Positions 6,608 to 15,292 of a stretch of DNA of 64,000 bases are shown here, in pieces (the stretch's first letter is position 1; each line of letters opens with the position of its first letter). The DNA lies in the NCBI GenBank assembly GCA_018365455.1, contig JAGZJZ010000014.1, positions 1 to 64,000 on the forward strand, in the 5' to 3' direction. Under the pieces are notes generated by a model, which was given only the letters and a program-made list of their open reading frames with translations, did no database searches and had not been told where the DNA came from. The stretch comes from Clostridiales bacterium. Its GTDB lineage: Bacteria > Bacillota > Clostridia > Lachnospirales > Lachnospiraceae. A program made the translations under genes and the position numbers.

Positions 6608-8251
6608 TTATGCATATTTTTCTTCCAATAAATTTAAACTATTGGTGTCAAATAAATAGTAATCTGTATTATCCATCACTTTGTTATACTCTGCTTCGCC
6701 TTCAAACTGACTAACAACACTTTTTTCCTCCGTTGTCATATCTTTGTAAGCTTTTTTTCCATACGATGGTGGAAGCCAACCTTTATGTTGTGATCCAAAT
6801 ATATTAAACTTTTTTAAAAGTTCCGGATTAGTAAATCTAATATGGCAAGTTCCTTTTTTGTAAAATGTTACTGAGAAATACTTTAATTGAATATCTCTTG
6901 TTTCCCCATATTCTTGTGAAAACTCCAAAGATTCTTTAAGATCAATTGCATCCGTCAAACCACAATCAAGATAATTGAAACATTTTTCCATGTCTTGCAG
7001 TTTCTCTACAATCTTATAATCGTTAACACGAAAATCATTCCATATAGAATCCCACGCTGATAATGGTATTATGACTTTATCATTTATTATCCAACTTTTA
7101 TTAGTTTTCCACCCATTATAGTAATGGATATTGCTAGATGTATCTTTATCCCAGTAATGCTTATGGCTAAGTTCATCAAACAGGGATACTATAGTTTCTT
7201 CTACCCCCTTAACAACTTTTTTTTGCATTTCAATCTTTAATTCGTATATATTATAAAGAGAAAAGTCATATTCTTTTAAATCTTCTATACGTTTATAAAA
7301 GTCTTGTCGTAAATTACCCGTAAGTTGACCGACAAATTTTTCATTATTAAATAATGCAGTCCAATATTTTCCACGTACTTCTCGTATGTATCCATTCACA
7401 GATAAGCAACTTTTATACTTATCAGTATTGGTTATTAAATCAAGGTCTAAAATGCATCCGCCCTTCTGTATTGCCTCACCCGTTTTTTCATCTTTTCCAA
7501 AAGAAGATAAAATATATGGACACATGGCATAATACTCTTTTATCAATTTTATCCCTGCTTGAATCTCTAAATTGTATTGTCCTACTATGGATTTAAATAA
7601 ATCATTATCCGCTAAATATGTATTTTCTACGTATTTACATTCTCTTTGTTTTTGGGTTTCTCTGAGTCCATCTAAAATAAAAGATTGTCTTTTGACCTCT
7701 GGCAGTTGTACTTTTATTAAAGCAGTCTCAACGTCTGTCTTTCGCTCCGCGGTTGTAAATGCATCCTTCAAATACTCAATTTCTGAATTATAATCTGCCA
7801 ACAATCTGACAAGTGTTATTCTATCGTTGTTACACTGATTCCTTAAAGTTTCAGCGTTCAATAAACAGACTATTGCCCCACCATTTCTTTTTTGCATTTC
7901 CAAAGCCTTTAAAAGGTGTTTACATCCACTTGAAAATGGAGGGTTCATAATAATAAGATCATATTCTTTCATCGTATCATAGCTTAGAAAGTCATTATGA
8001 ACTACTCGATACCCCTTCCCTTTAAGGATATGCTGTAGATTTTTGTCCTGCTCTATGCAATCAATATCGAATGAAAACTTTTGCCAACGATCCGATAATG
8101 ATTCTTCCCTTATTTTAATCTTGTCAACAATATCTCCCTTGCCAGCTTCTGGTTCTAATATGGATTTTATTCTATCTAATTTCAAAGAAAAGAGCATCTT
8201 TTCTATAAGATGCCCTGGTGTTGGGTAAAAATCTGAATTATTTATAAACAT
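6608..8251 (-). CDS. Adenine-type DNA methyltransferase-like protein (DUF4942-like C-terminus)
   Basis: Residues about 1-170 look like an S-adenosylmethionine-dependent methyltransferase fold: FYPTPGHL at the start, LEPEAGKGDIV (motif I region, about residue 33) and IIMNPPF with N103 (motif IV, N6-adenine type). The following 370 residues match in style the DUF4942 extension found on mobile-element methyltransferases; this family name is from memory. No restriction enzyme is adjacent, so it is probably an orphan enzyme protecting phage DNA or altering recognition. Reaction by family: methyl transfer to adenine N6. Confidence 0.75.
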   Translation of the reverse strand: MFINNSDFYPTPGHLIEKMLFSLKLDRIKSILEPEAGKGDIVDKIKIREESLSDRWQKFSFDIDCIEQDKNLQHILKGKGYRVVHNDFLSYDTMKEYDLIIMNPPFSSGCKHLLKALEMQKRNGGAIVCLLNAETLRNQCNNDRITLVRLLADYNSEIEYLKDAFTTAERKTDVETALIKVQLPEVKRQSFILDGLRETQKQRECKYVENTYLADNDLFKSIVGQYNLEIQAGIKLIKEYYAMCPYILSSFGKDEKTGEAIQKGGCILDLDLITNTDKYKSCLSVNGYIREVRGKYWTALFNNEKFVGQLTGNLRQDFYKRIEDLKEYDFSLYNIYELKIEMQKKVVKGVEETIVSLFDELSHKHYWDKDTSSNIHYYNGWKTNKSWIINDKVIIPLSAWDSIWNDFRVNDYKIVEKLQDMEKCFNYLDCGLTDAIDLKESLEFSQEYGETRDIQLKYFSVTFYKKGTCHIRFTNPELLKKFNIFGSQHKGWLPPSYGKKAYKDMTTEEKSVVSQFEGEAEYNKVMDNTDYYLFDTNSLNLLEEKYA

Positions 8252-8263
8252 TGTAACTCTCTC

Positions 8264-9928
8264 CTATATTATTAATTTTTCTTTTGGATCATATTTAAAT
8301 ATAAATCCATCTTTAAGTCTACTATGATAGCCCTGTATTTTAGCAAACCTTCGCTTTACTCTGGAAAACTCTTCTTTTGATAATTCATTTTTAACTTTTA
8401 CCAAATAAATAATTTTTCCAGAGGGACTTTTATCTTCTATGATATCAAATTCAATAGAAGAATTTTCTTTTGAGGATTGTTTCTCTTCTTTTCTCTTTTC
8501 ATCCTGAATATCATCAGTCATTTTGTTTTTTTCACTATGTAAAAACTCTTCAGGGTTCTCTTTAAAAATAAATCCATGTTTAAAACGGGAATAATAGCCA
8601 CCATTATCTCCCATAATCTTTTTAAGATCCTTATATTCTTCTCTGCTTAATGATTCTTTTACTTTTACAACCCAAATTTCAGAGTTATCTCTTGTATCAG
8701 TATCTTTCAATATTTCATATGTATATTCAGTGCTATTGGCTAACTTTTCTTCTTGCTTATCGGGCTCTTTGACATTTGTATTATTCATACTTTTAACTGT
8801 CTTTTTAGTTACCTTTTCAACTGTATAAGGCGTTTTTACTTCTTTTAGTTCACACCATGCTATAGCCCCATTGCTAATCCACTTAGCAAAATTTTCCTCT
8901 TCAGAACTACCAATAAACCAATAATTGTTACGACTAGCATGTCCTGTACATTCCTTTGTATACTTCCCGTTAAGCTTATATGCATGGTAACTTTTCTTTC
9001 CATCGTATTCAGTTTCATGTATTTTATATACCAAACCTGAAAAACGACCGTAATTGAAATTAGTTTTAAGAATGAAACATTGTCCTTCTTTAATAGTCCC
9101 GTTCTCAACTTCAACCGGCTTTAATTCCTTCTTATATTTTGTTACTGTTACTTTTTCATATACTGTGCCGTCTCCTTCTCCCAATAGCCCACCACAAGTA
9201 GTATCTAATTTATTGATAAATTTTTCAAAGTCTTCTATCAGAATTGAGTCCTTCTCCAGTCTTTCACGATTGTATTTTGCACCTTTAGTAGCTTCTTCTT
9301 TTGTTTCGTAATGATAAGAGTGATTTAACAAATATTTAGCATTTTCTTTCTCCCATGCATCCGCACCAAGATTCTTGAATTCTTGATAATCTTTTATATA
9401 ATGTTCATATCTGTAGTAAGAATCAACTTCCGCATATTTTAAAATTCCATTACCTTTTGCAATAATGATTCCATCCTTTTCAATATGCCAATTACATCGG
9501 CTAGGGTGTGCCATATGCCCTGGAATCATGCCAATGACTGTATACTTTTCTTTGTTCTCTGTTACTAATTCTGCTTTTTTATGTAAGCGCTCTATCATTT
9601 TTTTAGCGCTTTCTTCTTCCTGTTCACTGGCTCCACGTTCTACTGTCATTTGTTTCAATTTCTGAATTTTTTCAGTAATACTTGTATCATGGGAAAAACC
9701 GTTATAATTATATTTTCGAATTTCTTCAGCTTTCGATGCTCCATATACGTCAACGCAAAGAATATAGCCGTTTTTCTCCGCTACGCCACCCCAATGTGCC
9801 GGACAATAGTAATCTGTCATACTATCAGATTGATCTGCTGAATATCCGTACACCTTCCAACCATCCATATTCATAAGCTTATGAGCTATCATAATTTTAA
9901 CATCCTGATATTCGTAATATGTTGACAT
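8264..9928 (-). CDS. Large polyvalent-type protein with duplicated C-terminal domain
   Basis: The start at 9928 is set by AAAGGTGAAATT. The C-terminal third contains two tandem copies of a module of about 60 residues. Each copy runs from a strand (YEILKD / FDIIED), through VVKVKESLS / LVKVKNELS, to GYYSRFKHGFIFK / GYHSRLKDGFIFK. The GFIF motif is familiar from polyvalent proteins of phages and conjugative elements that are injected with DNA. The N-terminal part contains HPSRCNWHIEKDG. No catalytic residues are clear. A role in counter-defence or DNA entry is inference. Confidence 0.65.
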   Translation of the reverse strand: MSTYYEYQDVKIMIAHKLMNMDGWKVYGYSADQSDSMTDYYCPAHWGGVAEKNGYILCVDVYGASKAEEIRKYNYNGFSHDTSITEKIQKLKQMTVERGASEQEEESAKKMIERLHKKAELVTENKEKYTVIGMIPGHMAHPSRCNWHIEKDGIIIAKGNGILKYAEVDSYYRYEHYIKDYQEFKNLGADAWEKENAKYLLNHSYHYETKEEATKGAKYNRERLEKDSILIEDFEKFINKLDTTCGGLLGEGDGTVYEKVTVTKYKKELKPVEVENGTIKEGQCFILKTNFNYGRFSGLVYKIHETEYDGKKSYHAYKLNGKYTKECTGHASRNNYWFIGSSEEENFAKWISNGAIAWCELKEVKTPYTVEKVTKKTVKSMNNTNVKEPDKQEEKLANSTEYTYEILKDTDTRDNSEIWVVKVKESLSREEYKDLKKIMGDNGGYYSRFKHGFIFKENPEEFLHSEKNKMTDDIQDEKRKEEKQSSKENSSIEFDIIEDKSPSGKIIYLVKVKNELSKEEFSRVKRRFAKIQGYHSRLKDGFIFKYDPKEKLII

Positions 9929-10007
9929 AATTTCACCTTTGACCTTTCTTATATATGTTCTCTTTTTCTCCATCAAAAAAAGGAATACTTCAAAAGAAAT
10001 ATCCCTT

Positions 10008-10397
10008 TTATTCTTTAAGTAGTCTTTCTAGCTCTTCTTTTACGTTGTCATATGAAGGATTAAAACATATAAGTTCATAAATAAGATCATTTCTATGTCC
10101 TATATATGGTTTTCCTCCGTTTTGTTCTTTGCATAGTGCCAAAAATCGCTTCAATTCCAAATAACAACCATACTGCCTAATACGCAACTCTTTTACTCTT
10201 TTTTTGTAATAATCTTCAGTTATATTATAATCTGTATGGAAAGATCGAATTCCAGCATTTTTATCAGCATTATAATTACACTTTTCTTTATATTTGTATG
10301 ATAAATCTCTAAAACTTTGTGCTACATCTTCTATATCTTTTTCCATATATATCTCTAATTTTAATGCTAATCCATAACTAATTTTGACATCAATCAT
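10008..10397 (-). CDS. Hypothetical 129-aa protein
   Basis: A mostly helical, Lys/Tyr-rich protein with no recognised motif. It is preceded by GAGAGGAAGATT before the ATG at 10397. It lies upstream of the polyvalent gene in the same direction. Confidence 0.6.
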   Translation of the reverse strand: MIDVKISYGLALKLEIYMEKDIEDVAQSFRDLSYKYKEKCNYNADKNAGIRSFHTDYNITEDYYKKRVKELRIRQYGCYLELKRFLALCKEQNGGKPYIGHRNDLIYELICFNPSYDNVKEELERLLKE

Positions 10398-10450
10398 AAT
10401 CTTCCTCTCTCAATTCAGAAGGTGTCGGAAAATTCGGACTCCTTGTATTA

Positions 10451-10606
10451 TTAAATTTGATCACTTACCATTATTTTTTGCAGCTTAACTACCAAATTTT
10501 CAAATTCATCTGATTCAATGTGCGTGACTCTCATACGGGTTTCTTTCCCGCTATCGCTATTTGTTTCTATTACCTGTTCAGTATAATTTACGGTAATAAA
10601 TATCAT
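10451..10606 (-). CDS. Hypothetical 51-aa protein
   Basis: Short ORF starting at 10606 behind GGGGGAATATAT. It consists of a beta hairpin-like N-terminus followed by an acidic helix. Not recognised. Confidence 0.5.
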   Translation of the reverse strand: MIFITVNYTEQVIETNSDSGKETRMRVTHIESDEFENLVVKLQKIMVSDQI

Positions 10607-10635
10607 ATATATTCCCCCTTAAACAACATGTTTAT

Positions 10636-10821
10636 TTAGAATAAATAAGTATCAATTTTCTTTTTTAAACCTGATAGTGTTTTGTGACAATCAAATGGGG
10701 CATCCTCTTGTGTAGTTGCTATATAACCTGTGCTCTCTACCCTTGTGCCTTTTTTTTCGATATATTTTGTAATCTTGAATCCCTTATAATCTTTCAGTTC
10801 CACTTCGATTGTTTTACTCAT
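10636..10821 (-). CDS. Hypothetical 61-aa protein
   Basis: ATG at 10821 is preceded by AAGGAGGATGTAAA. The sequence resembles small conserved beta-sheet proteins with a TLSGLKKKIDTYL helix at the end, common in clostridial mobile elements. Function unknown. Confidence 0.6.
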   Translation of the reverse strand: MSKTIEVELKDYKGFKITKYIEKKGTRVESTGYIATTQEDAPFDCHKTLSGLKKKIDTYLF

Positions 10822-10850
10822 TTTACATCCTCCTTGATCAAAGATTCATT

Positions 10851-11459
10851 TTATTTGATTATCGCTAATACTTCTATATACTCATCTTCTATATTTGCAT
10901 CAAGAAAACATGAATCATAGAATCTTTCTTTCGTTTCTCTGTTTCTTCCAGTATATTTTCCATTTTCAGTGTAATGAACATCGGTTTCCATGTCTTCGAC
11001 ATCTCTCCAAAAATGAATCCCCTGGGGATATATGCAAAGTAAAATTTTATGTACCTCCTCATCATCTACAAAATGACTCACCCCTATTTTTCGGATTAAT
11101 ATTTCCATCCAACTTGCAATAGAATTTTTATTATTACCGTATGCAAGTAAAAACCACACTTTATAAAATGACAGCTTCTCAGAATCACAAAATCCTTTAA
11201 TAATACATTCTAATTGTTTAGCTGTAAGTTTTTTACAGTCGTTCCATTGTTTCATAATAGATTCGTGAAAATAATTTGTTTTCTTGTTTTTAAAAACTTC
11301 TATGGCTGCAAAACATTTAACAGAATAATCCACGTTTCTCTCATCTTCCCACTGCTTATAGATTAATGCTATTTTTTGTTTATAACAGTTATATCCATAC
11401 GCAATACCATTAATAAAGTGTGGATTCATGATTGCCTTGCCACATTCTGCACATTTCAT
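10851..11459 (-). CDS. Hypothetical 202-aa protein with N-terminal zinc knuckle
   Basis: Begins with CAECG and a second Cys near residue 25 (NCYKQK), consistent with a treble-clef or small zinc knuckle. The remainder is helical (repeated aromatic, Lys-rich segments), ending in a strand. No enzyme motif seen. Confidence 0.6.
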   Translation of the reverse strand: MKCAECGKAIMNPHFINGIAYGYNCYKQKIALIYKQWEDERNVDYSVKCFAAIEVFKNKKTNYFHESIMKQWNDCKKLTAKQLECIIKGFCDSEKLSFYKVWFLLAYGNNKNSIASWMEILIRKIGVSHFVDDEEVHKILLCIYPQGIHFWRDVEDMETDVHYTENGKYTGRNRETKERFYDSCFLDANIEDEYIEVLAIIK

Positions 11460-11491
11460 ATCTTTGTATTCCTCCCGTAAATCTAATATTT

Positions 11492-11674
11492 TTATGCTTC
11501 TCCGTTTATTCCTTGCAACACTTGACTGAAGAGAACAGCAACATAAGTTTTTAGTTCCGAGTCTGTCATTTTGGCAGTGGTAAGCCCTAATGTTTCTAAG
11601 ACTTCATTTGCGAAGTATTCACTGGCAGATTCCAAGGTCATTACGCCATATGAATTATATTTATATCTACTCAT
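11492..11674 (-). CDS. Hypothetical 60-aa protein
   Basis: Start at 11674 follows TAGGAGGAAAGAAAC. Compact alpha-helical protein. Just upstream (about 11691-11751) a stop-to-stop stretch reads TEAGYKTTVFVGWEDIA without a start codon or ribosome site, which may be the remnant of a lost gene. Confidence 0.55.
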   Translation of the reverse strand: MSRYKYNSYGVMTLESASEYFANEVLETLGLTTAKMTDSELKTYVAVLFSQVLQGINGEA

Positions 11675-11767
11675 GTTTCTTTCCTCCTAATTAAGCTATA
11701 TCTTCCCATCCAACAAAAACAGTAGTTTTATATCCTGCTTCCGTTGTAGCTTAGAAGATATGATGCT

Positions 11768-12097
11768 CTATAATTTTTCTATTCTAGTTTCTATTCCTAC
11801 ATATAGACAATGATTTCCCGCACATATGTATTCTTCTTCATATATTTCTTTTGAGTTAAGATCTTCTATCGTGTAATATAATTCACAGAGACCTTTTTCT
11901 TCGCAGTAATCTACTACTGCATCCAAAGCTGCTTGCTCATTCCCAGCGTGTACTATAAAACCTGCCATCCACGCTGTGCCGGTCGGCAACAGTACTTTCC
12001 ATTGCGGATCATCTTCAAATCCGTCAGGGTTAATAACTTTTATATATTCCGTTTCATTTATAGTTACTTTTTCTTCTCTTTCTAATAATTCATTCAT
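11768..12097 (-). CDS. Hypothetical 109-aa protein
   Basis: Start at 12097 is decided by AAAGGAGGTTTTACC; the open frame further upstream has no such site. It resembles small alpha/beta proteins with an AALDAVVDYCEEKGL helix, widely seen as hypothetical proteins in clostridial elements. Two Cys residues occur near the C-terminus. Not recognised by name. Confidence 0.6.
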   Translation of the reverse strand: MNELLEREEKVTINETEYIKVINPDGFEDDPQWKVLLPTGTAWMAGFIVHAGNEQAALDAVVDYCEEKGLCELYYTIEDLNSKEIYEEEYICAGNHCLYVGIETRIEKL

Positions 12098-12173
12098 GGT
12101 AAAACCTCCTTTTCCATTTATCATTGTATAACAACTTCTATCTGTTCCTATAACGTCAGATTTCTGTTGAAAA

Positions 12174-12443
12174 TTACGAAACCAACAACTCATAGTCCCT
12201 TGATGGTTCAAGTGTTGTTCTGTGGCTTCCTATGCTTCCGTCCTGCCACTCTACCGTAACCGACTTTAGCAAAGGCCAATTGTGCGAGTAGTCATAGACA
12301 ACATGAAGTACTTTGTACCACTGCTGCCAGTAACCACACCAGTATGTTTTCCCTTTCTCATAAATAGCGTTCTTAGGTAACTCTTTAATCTCTATATTTG
12401 ATGATCTTAATAACTGGTTTAATCCATAACTATATCTAATCAT
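12174..12443 (-). CDS. Hypothetical 89-aa protein
   Basis: Trp/Tyr-rich beta-type sequence (KGKTYWCGYWQQWYKVLHVV), compatible with a small SH3-like or OB-like fold. Its start at 12443 overlaps the end of the upstream gene by eight bases, indicating coupled translation. Confidence 0.6.
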   Translation of the reverse strand: MIRYSYGLNQLLRSSNIEIKELPKNAIYEKGKTYWCGYWQQWYKVLHVVYDYSHNWPLLKSVTVEWQDGSIGSHRTTLEPSRDYELLVS

Positions 12444-12582
12444 TTGCCTTTCCTCCTATGTATGCTAATAAATCTTCTATTGCTTCTTTTGGTGAATCCG
12501 CGCTTTGAACAAATTCACCTTGAGCATTAATTATGATATAATGCTCTTTTTCCAGTAGTATTTCGTATTCTCCCAATTTCAT
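12436..12582 (-). CDS. Hypothetical 48-aa protein
   Basis: Start at 12582 chosen because of AGAAGGGAGAAT upstream. Short alpha/beta protein with the end sequence EAIEDLLAYIGGK. Overlaps the next gene downstream. Confidence 0.5.
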   Translation of the reverse strand: MKLGEYEILLEKEHYIIINAQGEFVQSADSPKEAIEDLLAYIGGKAND

Positions 12583-12592
12583 ATTCTCCCTT

Positions 12593-12838
12593 CTACACAA
12601 ATTTGGTGGGGGAGCCCCATGCCCCATACACTAATCTGTACCAAATTGATTCCCTTTCTCCTGAATAAGCAACGCAAAGAGTTTCATCTGCATGGAATTC
12701 TATAGAACTAATTCCCTTGCGGGGAATAGAATCTAACCATTTATCTGGTACTGTTCTCCAACCTATTATTTCTCCTGTTTCTCTATCTAGGTGTTCGTCC
12801 CATATATTCCAGGTTCCGTCTTTGTTTTTCACTTTCAT
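12593..12838 (-). CDS. Hypothetical 81-aa protein
   Basis: The core reads WNIWDEHLDRETGEIIGWRTVPDKWLD, then a beta-rich tail with WYRLVYGAW. It may be a small ssDNA- or protein-binding barrel, but there is no family signature. Starts behind AGGAGGAATGGCAC. Confidence 0.6.
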   Translation of the reverse strand: MKVKNKDGTWNIWDEHLDRETGEIIGWRTVPDKWLDSIPRKGISSIEFHADETLCVAYSGERESIWYRLVYGAWGSPTKFV

Positions 12839-12957
12839 GTGCCATTCCTCCTATATATTCATTTTATTTGCATTCTATAAAACCCTCTTACCTGTTATGT
12901 AAATGCATAATAAGCAAAAGGGCTTTTACAATGTAAATATTATTTTCTTTCCTCCCA

Positions 12958-13233
12958 CTATCTAAACAATCCACTATCGTAAACGAATAGGATGTCATCC
13001 TCTTCCCTTACGCAAACAAGGCTTTTTACCTTGCTACCTTGAGGATGATATTGATTGTAAGCAATATAATACCCATCTGTAGTAATTCCAGATGGGTGAT
13101 TATACTCTCCATAACCCTGAGATACGGATGTTTCCATTTCCAAACGGTAAGGATTATTTTCTTGAATTCCCTTGCCAACTGCTGCAGAGCACATAATTAC
13201 AAGCATGGACGCAGCTATATATTTATTAAGCAT
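12958..13233 (-). CDS. Putative exported 91-aa protein
   Basis: The N-terminus (about residues 5-20) is hydrophobic with small residues (ASMLVIMCSAAVGKG), a likely signal peptide or membrane anchor. The remainder is a Tyr-rich beta domain. Possibly secreted or displayed during lysogeny. Not recognised. Confidence 0.6.
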   Translation of the reverse strand: MLNKYIAASMLVIMCSAAVGKGIQENNPYRLEMETSVSQGYGEYNHPSGITTDGYYIAYNQYHPQGSKVKSLVCVREEDDILFVYDSGLFR

Positions 13234-13248
13234 AAGTCTGTTTCCTTT

Positions 13249-13440
13249 CTATTTGCTTTCTTTATAATCCTGATATGCACTTAATATATCTTTTGTAGTT
13301 GTCTGTGGCATATTGCTCACCTCACTTTCTCCATTAAAAAAGACTATCTCTTTAAGCAAAAAGATAGCCAATACAATAGCTCCCAGAGTTATCCCTGTTA
13401 GCATGGGGATAATTATATTCTCTTTTATTTTACGTTTCAT
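13249..13440 (-). CDS. Small single-pass membrane protein, 63 aa
   Basis: A basic N-terminus (MKRKIKEN) is followed by one hydrophobic helix (about residues 9-30) and a polar tail, the topology of a type II or N-in membrane peptide. It lies directly between the ParB-like gene and the putative exported protein. Function unknown. Confidence 0.6.
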   Translation of the reverse strand: MKRKIKENIIIPMLTGITLGAIVLAIFLLKEIVFFNGESEVSNMPQTTTKDILSAYQDYKESK

Positions 13441-13450
13441 TCTACACTCC

Positions 13451-14323
13451 CTATGCTATGGAATGGATGCGTTTCTCCATCTTAGATTGCTTCTCTTCTT
13501 CCACTATGTCCTCAAGAATTAATCTTAATCTTGTTCTTCTTCCTAATGTTGGATATTCACTATTCGCAAGTCCGAACAATTCCGAAGGGTTACTATTACG
13601 AAAGAATTTTATTAAATTCCTTTGCATTCTATTCATATCTTTGATGTGATGAGCATACAATCGTCCTAATCCTTCCAGCATATCACCAGAGTACGATTCT
13701 TTAAAATCCTCCCAATGCGATTCTTTTATTACGCTAAATACCCATTCTAATGCCATAGTTCCGCCCATTTTCATTATGGTTCTTGCTGCTGTCACACTTC
13801 TTAAAGTATGAATTTTATTAGATTTTTTGACTTCAATCTCGAATTTATCACAGACCGCTTTTATTGCTGTATCAGTCTCTTCTCCATAGCACAAATTTGC
13901 TTTGAAGATATCAAAAGAAGATAATCTGCGAGTAGACGTATTATATTCCACGAATAACTTTGCTTCCTCCTCAAATGACATATCTATAAAGATTTCACAG
14001 ACAAGGTATTTAATTCCTTTTATTCTAGCAGCCGCAAGTCGATGCTGACCGTCTATTACAGAAATATATCCTAATTGACTTCTATAATTTGTTAGTAGTG
14101 GTGTGCATTTTATTGGATTCCATTCTACTGCCATCGTTTTTATTTTTTCATCACGCTGAAAACCGCCTTCTCCGTTATCTACACGTAATAAATTCAACGG
14201 TACATACGCAAAGTATTTCCCGCCAACTTCTTTACAGTTTGCTATTACGCTTTCAGCAAGTCTTTGATTTGCTTCTAACTCTTTCTTTTCTTCCATTGAC
14301 ATTAATTTCTTATTTACATTCAT
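13451..14323 (-). CDS. ParB/sulfiredoxin-fold DGQHR-type protein
   Basis: Near residues 90-99 it carries the signature VIDGQHRLAAA, the nucleotide-binding motif of ParB-like and DGQHR/DndB-like domains. The N-terminal part (VPLNLLRVDNGEGGFQRD) fits the preceding strand. No HTH is obvious after it. Family members bind DNA and, in ParB, hydrolyse CTP. It starts behind AGAGAGGTAAATATC, downstream of the small RNA copy B. A DNA-binding or nuclease role in phage replication is inferred. Confidence 0.7.
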   Translation of the reverse strand: MNVNKKLMSMEEKKELEANQRLAESVIANCKEVGGKYFAYVPLNLLRVDNGEGGFQRDEKIKTMAVEWNPIKCTPLLTNYRSQLGYISVIDGQHRLAAARIKGIKYLVCEIFIDMSFEEEAKLFVEYNTSTRRLSSFDIFKANLCYGEETDTAIKAVCDKFEIEVKKSNKIHTLRSVTAARTIMKMGGTMALEWVFSVIKESHWEDFKESYSGDMLEGLGRLYAHHIKDMNRMQRNLIKFFRNSNPSELFGLANSEYPTLGRRTRLRLILEDIVEEEKQSKMEKRIHSIA

Positions 14324-14366
14324 GATATTTACCTCTCTTTTTATATTTTATTTTTTTATTTTACTA

Positions 14367-14395
14367 TTGACAGTTAATAAAAAAGAGAGTAAACT
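14367..14395 (+). promoter_or_regulatory. Promoter of small RNA copy B
   Basis: TTGACA, 17 bases, TAAACT. The spacer shares AAAAAAGAGAG with the copy at 4.6 kb. It points rightward, against the flanking leftward genes. Confidence 0.5.
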
Positions 14396-14401
14396 AATGC
14401 T

Positions 14402-14500
14402 TGCATAGAACATTTGTTTGCTCTCTTTATATGCAGACCCTAATAGTCAGTAGTTACGACCTACTGACTATTTTCATGCATATAAATATTTCGTTTTAGT
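14402..14500 (+). ncRNA. Putative small RNA, copy B of a two-copy family
   Basis: Homologous to the segment at 4650-4755. It contains a hairpin closed by TGCATA/TATGCA, then a 10-bp stem (14443-14452 with 14462-14471). The loop GTTACGACC is conserved while two stem pairs have changed from C-G to T-A compared with copy A. It ends in a conserved ATGCATATAAATATTTC segment and a T-rich run. The 3' end is antisense to the last codons of the gene ending at 14474. Confidence 0.45.
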
Positions 14501-14698
14501 TTTATGAATCAAAAAACCCCTTGCATTGAAATCTGCCTGACCTGTTTCCACAATATAATGGAGATCCGGATCATACAGATTTTGATTAAATAACTGAATA
14601 TATTTTTGTTTCGCTTCTGATGAATTCATGTATTCAGAATATGTGTAGGAAAGAATAGAATCCTCGACACATTTTTTAATAGTTACGTAGTATATAAT
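14474..14698 (-). CDS. Hypothetical 74-aa protein, possible ATT start
   Basis: The frame is open up to an ATG at 14746, but no ribosome site precedes the ATGs at 14746 or 14731. A perfect AAGGAGG lies nine bases before an ATT codon at 14698, just past the end of the upstream gene. I therefore place the start there with reserve. The protein is helical with an aromatic centre (YTYSEYMNSSEAKQKYIQLF). Its 3' end overlaps the antisense small RNA. Confidence 0.5.
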   Translation of the reverse strand: MIYYVTIKKCVEDSILSYTYSEYMNSSEAKQKYIQLFNQNLYDPDLHYIVETGQADFNARGFLIHKTKTKYLYA

Positions 14699-14712
14699 TG
14701 GTTGAATCCTCC

Positions 14713-15201
14713 TTATCTGATCGGAACGCATAGATTCAGCGTACACTCTGTATAGCCTTTTATTTTCTTATTTCCTTTTTGAAAACTACTCCAGTAATCC
14801 CCTCCCGAAAGGCGTGACTGGTTTGAATGTCTACCCTTAGATAAATCATATGCATACGCTTCTTTGCTTTGTTCTATTGTATGCTTACACGGAATCGGCA
14901 TAACATTCCACAAGCGGTCTTTAACAATATGGTTTATAATTACGTTGTAAAGCGTGGCATAACTTGCACTTGTGGATCTTTCTTTTTGCGCTCTAATAGT
15001 TCCGTTTCCATAAAGTCGGCACTGCACCCAACGATCTGTAATCCATAGGTTTATGTTTAATGCGAGAGTTTTGTCTTGTGGGTTAAAATCTGTGATGACA
15101 TACTCCACCCCTGATACATTCCCGTATGCTGCATATTTGGGTATAGTCCACCCATGCAGCGTACAGCGCCAATTTGTCTTATTGATCGTGAACTTTTTCA
15201 T
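14713..15201 (-). CDS. Hypothetical 162-aa protein
   Basis: Beta-rich protein with several Trp residues (LHGWTIPKYAAYG, INLWITDRWVQC), followed by a basic C-terminus containing KGRHSNQSRLSGGDYWSSF. It could be a nucleic-acid or carbohydrate-binding fold, but no family is recognised. Starts behind a weak AGGTGAATTT. Confidence 0.6.
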   Translation of the reverse strand: MKKFTINKTNWRCTLHGWTIPKYAAYGNVSGVEYVITDFNPQDKTLALNINLWITDRWVQCRLYGNGTIRAQKERSTSASYATLYNVIINHIVKDRLWNVMPIPCKHTIEQSKEAYAYDLSKGRHSNQSRLSGGDYWSSFQKGNKKIKGYTECTLNLCVPIR

Positions 15202-15292
15202 AAATTCACCTACTTTCTCCTTATTTTGGTGCGATTAAGGCACACTATTAAGCACACGGAGAGTATGTCTCTCCATGTACTTATACTATCCC

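Noticed and set aside
11691..11751. Coding-like stretch TEAGYKTTVFVGWEDIA on the minus strand
   Set aside because: No start codon or ribosome site and only about 19 codons between stops; at best a gene remnant.
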